Part shown: piece after piece, positions 15,986 to 25,806 of the stretch | How the letters are laid out: each line of letters starts with the position of its first letter | Numbering within the stretch: position 1 is the first letter of the stretch | Source of the DNA: Semisulcospira habei | Lineage: Eukaryota; Mollusca; Gastropoda; Semisulcospiridae | DNA length: 64,000 nucleotides | Assembly: GCA_036245525.1 (NCBI GenBank) | Contig: BTPG01000004.1 | Location: 159,264,552-159,328,551, forward strand | Direction of reading: 5' to 3' | The notes under the pieces: model-generated | What the model was told of the DNA's origin: nothing | Database searches by the model: none | The model's input: the letters and a program-made list of their open reading frames with translations, nothing else | Position numbers and translations under genes: made by a program

Positions 15986-18350
15986 AGATGAATGCCGTTC
16001 TCCGGCGGCACATTTTGAACCACTATCTAAGCGTGTACCCCGAGTACTATCTTGGGTGTGCGTGCGAGCCGCCACCCTAAATGAAAAGACTTTTATCCAC
16101 GTAGAAATGGAACTACGCCACACCCAACTGCAAACAGCAGTGTTGTTCAGTCTGCGTGTGACTGAAGTTATCGTAACTCGGGGGTTTAGTTCGCAATGTT
16201 TTCACATCAACAAAGTCTAATGAATGAATGAATGAATGAATGAATGAATGAATGAATGAATGCTCAAACCGACAGACAGATTGATGGACAAACCGACTCG
16301 GATGGACGAACGAACATGACTAAGCAAAGACTGAATTCATAAATAAAAAATAAGAATGAATGAATGAATGAACCGACACACAGACTGATGGATAGACGGA
16401 CTCTGACGGACGGACGAACATGACCAAGGAACAAATAAATAAATTAATAAAGAGATACAAACAAAAATAAATGAATGAATCTTCTTCCGAACCGATAAAA
16501 ATAAATAAATAAATAAATAATCAATAATAAATAAATAATACAATAATAAGTAACGTAATATTCTCCTGTAACGATTGTAGTCAAACTGATGTGTCCAACT
16601 TTTCCAAATAATAATAATAATGATGATTATTTATATAGCGCTTAATCTTACTCAAAAGCTCTAAGCGCTTTACAATCTGTACACAAAACTAAAAATACAA
16701 TGACATATACACATAACAAACAAAACACAATGCCCGAACACACCACTTTTACAATAAACTAAACAACAATACCTACATAATAATTTATATTCTAATTAAC
16801 ACCAGTCTAAACAAGGAGGATTGCAGAACTAAAACTAAGGCATCAAACACTGTATAATTTATGCCGGTAGAAAATGACTGTGAAAATTGACCCTTGCTAC
16901 CAGTCAGCGAGGCTAAGAGGTGTGGTGACTGTGTGCCAAATTGAATACGTAGACATGGGGTCCCTTTTAACTGAATGTAGCTAAAAGCCTACGCCAAACG
17001 CGGCGGGCGCATCGACCGAGGCATCTCAAGGGAGTGTCTGATTAGGTTGTTGCGCGCCTGCAGTCGTCAAACTAATCAGACACTACCTTGTACTGTCTCA
17101 GTCGAATCATTTCCCATATAGCGGCTTTTATGAATTAGTAGGCCCACGTCAGTCTGAATTTAGACGATTCTGAGAGTTGGCTGTGCCAGTTTTGGGAGTG
17201 CAACGCATACATACATAGAAATTGCATGCAACGTGTGTTTTGAATAAACCGAATTGAAAAGGCTTTGTCAGCCGTGCCCCAAAACTAGCAAGCACAGTCT
17301 AAGGGGCTCATTAATTTGAGGGACGGCTGGAGCCTAACCCAGGTCAGCCAGAGGTGCAGACTGATTAGAATGAGCTACGTGCGACTGCAGGGGCCCGTCT
17401 GAGTCTGTGCTACTTGCACGCAAAGGGTTTAAATGACAATTGACTCTAGGAAGATTTGATGTGTACATTGACGCAGTGGAAAAACTTGGGTGTGTGAGAA
17501 CGCCAAAGATTGAGAGAGTGTGTTGATTTGTGTACTGACTGAAGACCAGTTAATTCTGGCTTGTGTTTCGCGAAACGAAGTGGATTTTTAGGAGGATAGG
17601 CTGAAAACTCGTAAGTAAGTACACTTATATAATTACTCATAAGATTGTACATGGAACACAACCGTACTAACCTGAGAATAAATTAATGTCCGGGTTAACC
17701 TATCAGCACACCTACTAAATTCACCAACACCTGACTTTTAAACTGTGCCAACTCTAAGCCTCTTTAAAAATCGCACAGACGATGATAGACGATCAATCCA
17801 GACCAATCAATCAATATAGACCGGTCGGGCGACATTTCAACCAGGCCGATCACTCCGTCTCGGACATTCGTGTTAAAGGCCTCTGGCTTATGCAAACCAG
17901 TAACTCTGGGCCAGGAAAGACCGAGAAAAATTTTTGATTAATAAACTGGGCACTGTGGCGCCACTCGTGATGAATATGAAAGATTAACTTTTTTGACCTT
18001 ACCTGTGTCTTCTGCTAACTGTCATTTACCTTACCGAGTCGCTTCTGTATGACTACTCACTAACCAGATAGGTGCGGCTGGCGCTGATTGATATGTACTT
18101 TGTGCCTCCCATGGGGACTTTTTCAGCGCTGGCCATACGTTAAGTTGGATCCCTTGCCCTTCCCTGTCGGGCGCCTGGTCGCCGGTCCTTGGATTTATGC
18201 GCGGGTGTGGGGGGCGATCATGTGCATTCCCTTGGGGATGTATGTGGTCGTCTTGTTCGCATGCCTGTGCGTTCGTCCGTGGGCTGGAGGGTGCCTGTTG
18301 GGTGGGGCTGGTGGCTCTGTTTGTTTGCCTTCCCCCCCCCCTCCCTTTTT

Positions 18351-18352
<2 letters not shown>
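15986..18352. other. Gene-poor repeat region
   Basis: (ATGA)n at 16219-16262 and again near 16356-16370; ATAA-rich tract near 16490-16540; minus-strand retroelement tail at 16604-16690. A small inverted pair GTGTCTGATTAG/CTAATCAGACAC lies near 17033-17083. No exon or intact ORF is convincing. Confidence 0.6.
16604..16690 (-). repeat. 3' tail of a LINE or SINE (minus strand)
   Basis: Read on the minus strand: AAAGCGCTTAGAGC...AAGCGCTATATAAAT followed by (AT/ATT)n. This matches the 3' tails of the SINE at 47883 and LINEs at 31755 and 37592. Confidence 0.6.

Positions 18353-18422
<70 letters not shown>
18353..18422. repeat. (CT)n microsatellite
   Basis: About 70 bp of uninterrupted CT dinucleotide, followed by a C/T-rich stretch to about 18530. 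The ORFs across it are artefacts (Leu-Ser or Arg-Glu repeats). Confidence 0.97.
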
Positions 18423-18426
<4 letters not shown>

Positions 18427-18796
18427 CCCTTTCTCTCTCTCTCTTCCCTTTCCTCCTCCCCTTCCCCCGCCCCTTTTGTCTTTCTCTCCCCCCACACCCG
18501 TTTTTTTTTTTTTTGTTTTTTTTTTGTTTGGAGTTATCCTTGAAGATGGTTTCACAACTACCTACTCTCCTCTTATACCATTATTCTCTTACTGAATTTG
18601 ATTATTTGCTTTGTTTCATCGATATTCCTTGTTGTGTACCATGCTAAATGCTGGGGTTTTTTTTCCCGGGGTCCTCCCGTTTTTCCCCGAGGTAGTCCTC
18701 AACTCGATGGTGATATAAGGTTTGCCTTCGGGTTGGTGTTTAGCTGGCTTTGTGTATTAGACACTCAGCCTACTTCGTGCCCAAGGGTACTCCCCG

Positions 18797-18801
<5 letters not shown>

Positions 18802-18891
<90 letters not shown>
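18802..18891. repeat. (CT)n microsatellite
   Basis: About 90 bp of pure CT repeat, ending 77 bp before the ATG of the 321-aa ORF. Confidence 0.97.
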
Positions 18892-18895
<4 letters not shown>

Positions 18896-18968
18896 GGTGG
18901 CCTCCCCCTGGACAAGCTAGCAGTACCCGTTTTTAGGTCTCCCAATTTTTTCGAAAAATATCCTGAAA

Positions 18969-19934
18969 ATGCCAGTCGTCGGGCTTCCCAACGCTGTGGA
19001 GCTATTGCTAAACACCCTGCTAGCTGACCATTCCATTAAATCGTGGAAAATCGCCGGGGAAGGTGAGGACATGACTTTTGTGCTCAGGCTGTGTACGGCA
19101 GCAGAGCAGACCGGGACCGCCATCACTACACGCAAGGGACAGTGGCGACGTAAACCCCCAAGCCAGGTGCGGCGTGACCTGAGGAGGGCCGAGCAACATC
19201 GGGCGAGACTGGACAACAACAACACCCAAGCCCAAGGTACACAAGAAACACAGAATGATTGTGACAACAACAACACAGAAACAAAGGCAAGTGACAATGA
19301 CAAACACTTCAGTTTATTTGTGTCAACACCAGATACTGACCTACATTCCAACACGGTCACAGTGGCAACAGAGGACACATCACGCACCCCACGTGCTGTT
19401 CACGATATTGAAAATGACTTAACACAGTGGAATGCTGTTCAGGGGGCGTGTGCTACAGGTGTGTCAAACGTCGAAAACCTCGACAGGACTGTGGACTATT
19501 TTGGTTTTTCCACTTCAGCATCTCAACAAGATGATGTGTTTGACATCGAAAAAGAAGGAGAAGCAGCTGGTTACGACGTACACGCTACTAAACTGTATGT
19601 GGCGGGAATCACAGGGCGGCTAACACAAAAACTGCTACGAAAACCAACCAGAAACACAAAGTTCAAGAATATTGTGTTTGACAGTGGGCCCTCACAAGCT
19701 CAGCAGTTACTGCTGGGAGAGAGTGATGATATTATCATTGTGTATGACTGTCAGCAGCAGATCGTGGTGAACTGGTTCATCAAGCACGCAACAACAACAC
19801 AGACAGAACGTTACTATAGGGACAGGTTACGTCAAGGTGGCTCTGTGGACAGACAGACACACCGTGATGACTTCGACATCATGGAGACAGACCTACATCT
19901 CCTGGCGACTTTGGTGCGACATCTCCTTGGATAA
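18969..19934 (+). CDS. Intact single-exon ORF, probably element-encoded (321 aa)
   Basis: Unrecognised by function. The N-terminal 60 residues look globular (WKIAGEGEDMTFVLRLCT), followed by a basic patch RRKPPSQVRRDLRRAEQHRA (about residues 56-75) of a kind I associate with ORFs of invertebrate mobile elements, an Asn/Thr/Gln-rich linker, then a folded C-terminal half with FKNIVFDSGPSQAQQLLLGE and DDIIIVYDCQQQIVVNWFIK. No membrane segment or zinc finger. The ATG context is AAAATGC. Some 220 bp downstream lies AATAAA followed by a TCTGAA repeat, typical of a retrotransposon 3' end, so this may be a non-autonomous retroelement ORF or a captured gene. No frame breaks over 966 bp. Confidence 0.7.
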   Translation: MPVVGLPNAVELLLNTLLADHSIKSWKIAGEGEDMTFVLRLCTAAEQTGTAITTRKGQWRRKPPSQVRRDLRRAEQHRARLDNNNTQAQGTQETQNDCDNNNTETKASDNDKHFSLFVSTPDTDLHSNTVTVATEDTSRTPRAVHDIENDLTQWNAVQGACATGVSNVENLDRTVDYFGFSTSASQQDDVFDIEKEGEAAGYDVHATKLYVAGITGRLTQKLLRKPTRNTKFKNIVFDSGPSQAQQLLLGESDDIIIVYDCQQQIVVNWFIKHATTTQTERYYRDRLRQGGSVDRQTHRDDFDIMETDLHLLATLVRHLLG

Positions 19935-20153
19935 CACTGCACAGTGCCGCTGCGTGACTGTCGGACTACACGTTGAAGCCCGTACACCAGTGACTATTAA
20001 ATTGACTGAATCAGTCATGATATAATGAACTGTCGTGAATGACGTCGGTTTCCGCGTCGGTTCATTTGATCGTTTTGTTTTGTATTTTTTTATTTCTGAA
20101 CGAAATATTATACCCCCCCCCCCCCTTTTGTGTATGGGCAAAATGCCTAACGC

Positions 20154-20181
20154 AATAAAGACATCTGAATCTGAATCTGAA
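20154..20181 (+). terminator. Poly(A) signal and retroelement-type tail
   Basis: AATAAA at 20154-20159, then three TCTGAA units that grade into (CT)n. This order is typical of 3' ends of non-LTR elements with simple-repeat tails. Confidence 0.6.
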
Positions 20182-20347
<166 letters not shown>

Positions 20348-20921
20348 CGGCCTCACACACGCGCATTTACTTTTGCTCGCTCCTGCGCGCGCTTACACAC
20401 ACTCTTGTCTCTCGTGTTTAGTTTCTCTCGGAGTCTTTCTCTTACGATTTTTTTCTTTGACGTCATTTTTACTTTTGTTCTTCCTTTCCTTTTCTTTTCT
20501 TTTTCTTTTTACGTCACCTTCAGTTGCCACATTCCTTCTGCATCTGAAGATAAGTAGCGGCTAATGTCTCTGTTTGTTTGTCTATTTTGACAAAGGGTAT
20601 TTACCCGAAATATTAATAAATTGTGTTGTACCGTTTTTTCTAAGCGTGTTTCTTTCTCCGTTGGGTACTTCTTTGATGATAGACGATGACAATTTCCAAA
20701 CTGATATTTCTGTTTGATGAATCATTTTATAGCACTGGACTCGCTTTTTAAGCAGACCAAAAATATCAATACTCAGAGGAAAGGTTTGATTGCATAACCT
20801 TTTGTTTATTCCAGCCTTTACTACTGCTCAGTACTACTACTATTGCTACTACTACGATTACTTTGAATTAGTAACTATGTTAACCCCTTAACTGCCGAGG
20901 AAAGATGAACGTGATCCGTCT

Positions 20922-20987
20922 GCAAGAGGCATAGATCCTCATGAGCCCCCGTGATTGCGGGGGCTCATGAGGATCTATGCCTCTTGC
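20922..20987. repeat. Hairpin element family B, best copy
   Basis: Perfect 30-bp arms around TGATTG: GCAAGAGGCATAGATCCTCA at the left edge and its complement at the right. Preceded at 20880 by TTAACCCCTTAACTGCCGAG, a flank seen at other family B copies (27536, 29566). Confidence 0.92.
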
Positions 20988-21588
20988 TGAGACCAAGTTG
21001 TATCCCTGTTTCTTGGGCCGTTGCGGCTTTTAGTCGTGACAAGCAGAAAGATTTCATCAACAAAATATCGCATATCACAAGCAAAGGGTTTTGGTGCATC
21101 TGTAAGCACAGCGAACTGGTGATATTTCTAACTGAAAACAGTAGGTAGCCTGCGGTGTTTTAACATGTTCTTGTTCATAGCTCATGGTAAGAATGTTACA
21201 CCTTGGTGTGACATGCTCGTAGCTGGATTTAAAAAAAAAAAAAACTAAAATAAAAATATAAAAAAAAAACATTTAATCGGTTGAGTCGTACTTGCCTTTT
21301 TTAAGCGTGTTTCTTTCTTTGCTAAGATTTCCCTTGCATTTTACACACTTGGCAGTCACCGTTTTAGTCTAAAATCCGACATCCGTAATTTTGGGGAGTG
21401 GGTGTGTATTTCGGGTTTTCTTTTATGCTTGGCATTTCGTTAACAGGACCAGGAAGCCTGAGCGACTTTAGTCCAATGAACGTGACTCGCAAGTCTGAAA
21501 TACATGTCATATTTAAGAGCCCCAGCCAGGAGGACGTAACCCCTTCACTGCCAGAGGACGTAGATAGTGTTACTGAAATATGATTGTG

Positions 21589-21805
21589 TTAACTCATTCT
21601 GCCCGCGACACACCACAGCAGATATGGCTCGACCATGATAGTTCAACTGAGGGTGGTGGCAGAATAGCTTGACGCTCATAGGCGCCAAGCTATTCTGCCA
21701 CCACTCTTGAACTATCATGGTCGATCTGTCTCCTGAATTGTAATGCAGTCCTGAGAGGATAATTCCAAAATGTGGGGATTTCGTACCTCGGGCACAATGA
21801 GTTAA
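21589..21805. repeat. Hairpin element family A, copy 2
   Basis: TTAACTCATTCTGCCC ... CACAATGAGTTAA, 217 bp. The core palindrome covers about 21629-21726 around GGCGCC; arms differ by a few bases. Confidence 0.9.
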
Positions 21806-21844
21806 CGATAAGATGCCAAGTTGTCCAATACAAAAATGATACAA

Positions 21845-21910
21845 GTAAGAGGCGTAGATCCACATGAGCCCCCGCAATTGCGGGGGCTCATGAAGATCTA
21901 TGTCTCTTGC
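21845..21910. repeat. Hairpin element family B copy
   Basis: AAGAGGCGTAGATCCACATG arm pairs with CTCATGAAGATCTATGTCTCTT around CCCGCAATTGCGGG. Confidence 0.88.
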
Positions 21911-22094
21911 AGTTGGGTTGGGTTCACCTTTTCTCGTCAGTGAAGTGGTTAATCAGTGTGAGTTCCCTGACCCTGTGTTTCGTTGACTAGAAGTAAAAGT
22001 GTCCGTGTTACCCATGACTGCGCTGCGTTGAGAAGCGTCTTTTTGTAGACTCCATACAAATTAACCTATACGCCGTGGGACACTGCCACTGTGA

Positions 22095-22205
22095 GCAATA
22101 AATGGATCAACTATGACAGCTCAAGAGTATTGACAGGAAAGCTTTGCGCTGGAGTGCGCCAAGCAATTCTGGCACCATGGTCAGTCGACCTAGCTGTCTC
22201 CTGAT
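22095..22205. repeat. Degenerate family A hairpin
   Basis: Fragments TGGATCAACTATGACAGCTC, GCGCCAAGCAATTCTGGCAC and CTGTCTCCTGATC match family A in order, with many changes. Confidence 0.6.
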
Positions 22206-22646
22206 CAAAACTGAATAGTATAATCTTCAACGTGTGGGATATGCCCTAATAGCGTCAGATATTTTGATGATGATAGGACGGGTTCTTTTCTTCTTTTCTT
22301 CTTCTTTTTTTTTTTTTTTTTTTTTTTTGGGGGGGGGGGGGATTGGTTGGGAGGGGGGGGGGTCGTGGTCCAGCCACCCCCCTCCCTCGCCCTACCCCAC
22401 TTCCCTGCCCTCCCCCTCCTCCCCACACCCTCCCAGTGTTGTTTTAGGTTTAGGTCAGTGAAAAGGTTGTGACGGCCGTAGCTTCTCTCTCCACCGTCTT
22501 CTTCCATCGTGTAACAGTACTTCGTGAATCTGAACATAAATCATCGCGAATTCGTGATGGCATCATCCACCGCCCCCACCTCCACCCCTTTTTTTTTTTT
22601 TTTTACGCCGACCCCTATTTTGGGAAATTCGACAACAGCCTTAAGT

Positions 22647-22852
22647 TTAACTCATTCAGCCCCGACACACCACAGCAAGCCATAGATCGAGCTTGATAGT
22701 TCAAGGGTGGTGCCAGAATAGCTTGGCGCCCATGGGCGCCAAGCTATTATGGCACCACCCTTGAACTATCATGCTCGATCTGCCTCTAGAATTGTAATAC
22801 AGAGGGCAACTTCAAAATGTGGAGATTTCTGTCCTGGGGTAGACTGTGTTAG
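22647..22852. repeat. Hairpin element family A, copy 3
   Basis: TTAACTCATTCAGCCCCGAC ... GGGGTAGACTGTGTTAG. The core is an almost perfect palindrome centred on GGCGCC-CATG-GGCGCC near 22732. Confidence 0.9.
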
Positions 22853-23520
22853 CGTAAACACTGCCTGCATATGCACATACTCTATTATCTCTTGCACAAA
22901 TAAGAATGAAAGGGAATAAAAGTGAAAGTATTACCACCGAGTCCCGCATTGAATTACCCTCGACATGTTCAGTTGACACGCCCAAGTAGTCTTTCGCCGA
23001 CAATATTCTATGCAAGAATACTGGGTGAATCACACGCTACGACTGACTGCAGGCAGGGGGCCCCTTTGCTTACAGCGGAGTGCTTGTGGAGTGCTTCAGT
23101 CTAAAACGTTCTTTGCTTGTTTGATGATGATGATAATGATGATGATGATGACAATGACGACGACGACGATGATGATGATGAAACTATTATTTTCAGGATT
23201 GTGTTTCAAGCAAATGACATTGCCTATCTTACCGCAAGGGGAGAGAATCGATTATTTCTAGTAGGAGTATCGCGCCCCTGACTCGTTCCTAGCGTCAATG
23301 ACGCTCGGAACCAGTCAGGGGCACAAAACTCTTATCTGAATATCGTCGACTCCCTTCCCGTGTGCTCTAACAAACTGTCCTGAGTAACAGAGACATAAAG
23401 AGTGAGCGCTCTCGCGTGTCAAAGTGCTTGCATGACTGCCTTGTGTAAGTCCCATGATGATGATGATGATGATGATTGATGATGTCCACTTGTAATGCGC
23501 ATCCACTCCATGCTAGCAGC
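22853..23520. other. Gene-free stretch with (GAT)n tracts
   Basis: Contains (GATGAT)n at about 23126-23180 and 23455-23476 and an imperfect inverted pair GCCCCTGACT/AGTCAGGGGC near 23273-23322. No exon recognised. Confidence 0.5.
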
Positions 23521-24625
23521 ATGCTCAGGGCGCAAAAAAAATAATAATAATAATAATAATAAAAATAAAAATAAATAAATAAATAAAAAACAACACACGC
23601 AACTTCTGGTGCACAGTAGTCCTAGAATTAAAAGGCAAGAAACAGTTGGGTTTTGAGGTGCCTCCTGAAGGTGCCAATGCAGTCAATGTCCCTCAAGGAT
23701 TGTGGTAGTCCATTCCACAGCCTAGGTCCGCAGTGTGAAAATGCTCGGAAACCAAGTCGCTTCTTTGTGTGGCTTTCAACACTTGGGGTGCAGAGTTTGG
23801 AGCGGACAGCAGAACGGAGCTGCCTCGGAGGGTTATGGTGTGGGATTATTTCCCGCAGGCGGGTACTCTGGTGAGTCTGGGTCATTTATAGAGTTGTGGC
23901 ACAAAGTGAGAATCTTGTGTTCTATTCTTTGCTTGACTGGAAGCCAGTGCAGCTGCTTAAGGACTGGCTTTTGGTTCTTGTGACAATTCTGGAGGGCGGG
24001 TTCTGAACCAATTGCAGACGTCTGAGTTGTTGCTCTGGCAGACCCCAAAGACAGCTGTTACAGTAGTCCAGTCTGGATAGGACAAGGGCAACGGCGATAG
24101 CATTTGCAGCTTTGGCTGTCAGGACAGATCGTAGTTTCCCAAGGGAGTGAAGATGAAAGTAGCATCCCCTGACAACAGCACTGATGTGGTCTTCCATGGT
24201 AAGACTGGTATCGACAAAGACAGCAAGATCTCGGACAGTCTTGGAGAAAGGGATGAGAGACTCACCAACACGGATGGCATCAAGAGATTCCAAACCCAGT
24301 TTGTTCTTGGGTCCACACAGAATTGCCTCAGTCATTTAACTTCAGCATGTTGGTTGACATCCAGGACTTGATTTCTTGGCAGCACGACTCGATTTTCTGC
24401 ACTGTCTGAGAAGCGGAGACACTGTCAGGATGAAATGAGTCATAGAAACCAGAGTCATCTGCAAACATCTGTCGCCCTAACCTGTACTTGTCAATCACAC
24501 ATTCTAACTTTGTGGTGTAGAGAGAAAACAGAATAGGCCCTAAGAGAGACCCTTGAGAGACCCCGCATACTAGCCGGGTAACATCAGACGCCACACCATT
24601 AACACTGACGTACTGGAATCTGTCC
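23521..24625 (-). pseudogene. Decayed LINE, C-terminal reverse transcriptase (minus strand)
   Basis: Read on the minus strand, consecutive fragments in different frames show RT motifs: GVSQGSLLGPILFSLYTTKL and FADDSGF (24590-24450), then SRLDYCNSCLWGLPEQQL (about 24080), KQLHWLPVKQRIEHKILTLC (about 23950) and GPRLWNGLPQSLRDI (about 23715). These are the palm and C-terminal regions of a CR1/L2-like or jockey-like non-LTR element. At least three frameshifts or stops separate the fragments. The simple-repeat tract at 23530-23590 is its 3' tail. 5'-truncated, as usual for LINE copies. Confidence 0.85.
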
Positions 24626-24656
24626 TCAAGGTACGACCGAAACCACTGTAAGACAC

Positions 24657-24836
24657 AGTGTACTGAGCATGACTGCCTCGTGTAAGTCCATCAGTGTACT
24701 GAGCATGACTGCCTCGTGTAAGTCCATCAGTGTACTGAGCATGACTGCCTTGTGCAAGTCCATCAGTGTACTGAGCATGACTGCCTTGCGCAAGTCCATC
24801 AGTGTACTGAGCATGACTGTCTTGTGTAAGTCCATC
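24657..24836. repeat. 36-bp minisatellite, 5 copies
   Basis: Five tandem units starting AGTGTACTGAGCATGACTG, each 36 bp, differing at a few C/T positions. Open on both strands because 36 is a multiple of three; not considered coding. Confidence 0.95.
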
Positions 24837-25040
24837 AGTGTTTGTGAAAAGCGAGATTTTCATTGTAATAAAATGCAACTCTGGCTTTTCACCAAAAAAA
24901 AATGGACTTGGGGCAGATGTCATTCAACCTCAGTCTCCACCGCCAGTGGATGCAGATTGTGTTTACATTGTGTTTGTGAAAACATTGTCAGCGTCACAGA
25001 TCCCCGGCCGTCAAAGGAACGTGGATACAAAGTGGTTTCA

Positions 25041-25107
25041 GCTAGAGGCGTAGATCCTGTTGAGCCCCAGCAACTGCGAGGGCTCATTGGGATCTATGAC
25101 TATTGCA
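25041..25107. repeat. Hairpin element family B, diverged copy
   Basis: GAGGCGTAGATCCTGTTGAG pairs imperfectly with CTCATTGGGATCTATGACTA around CAGCAACTGCGAG. Confidence 0.75.
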
Positions 25108-25142
25108 GTAGCGAGGTGTTCACTTTTTCTCGAAGGCGTTTA

Positions 25143-25343
25143 TTAACCCATTTAACCCCACGGCTGCATTTCTCAAATGTTGGAGGTGTTGTACCACTTA
25201 CAAGAGACGGAGTGACCATGATAATTCAAAGTTAGTGCCAGATTAGCTTGGCGCCTTCAGGCGCCAAGCTAATCTGGCACTAAATTTGAATTATCATGGT
25301 CAATACACATCATGCTGTAGGCTGCTGGGGCTGAATGGATTAA
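25143..25343. repeat. Hairpin element family A, subtype 2
   Basis: TTAACCCATTTAACCCC ... GGGGCTGAATGGATTAA. The core at about 25214-25301 is palindromic around GGCGCC-TTCA-GGCGCC with TAGTGCCAGATTAGCTTGG arms, a variant of the family A arm. Confidence 0.85.
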
Positions 25344-25680
25344 ACTGGCTTAATCACTGATACCAATACCTTTCTTTGTCCAGCAATATGAACGACCCAG
25401 TCTAGCCGATGGTTTGCCGATAATCCACGATCTACGAGCAAAATCTCGCCGTCATTTTGAGTCCAATGAATACAGCTGAATCGTCCACTACAATCAAGCA
25501 GACGTACACACACTGACGCAAGACTGAAAAGTAACTGACAGGTTAAACGCCTAAATACTGCAATTCCAAACAACAAGACAGGTGGCTATTGAATCACCGC
25601 CACCATCTTGACAATAACAACAACAACAACATCGTCACCATCACCAACGAAGCCTCAACAATAACCACCACCACTACATA

Positions 25681-25806
25681 ATGTTGAAGCAGTGGCTAGC
25701 TGGGTCTGTGAGATCCTCAGAAGCCCGAACAAGGGATAGTCAAGTGTTTTCGGTGGAGGACGACCTTTCGGAGCTTGACCGTCAAGTCAAGCAGAACCTC
25801 GAACAG
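25681..25806 (+). CDS. Rhomboid-like gene, exon 1 (residues 1-42)
   Basis: ATG follows a CAA/CCA-rich leader; encodes MLKQWLAGSVRSSEA... and ends GAACAG|GTAAGC, phase 0. It is the first in-frame ATG that joins to exon 2. Confidence 0.8.

Noticed and set aside
24626..24923. Repeat protein encoded by the 36-bp minisatellite
   Set aside because: Open on both strands because 36 is divisible by three; no start, flank or composition support.
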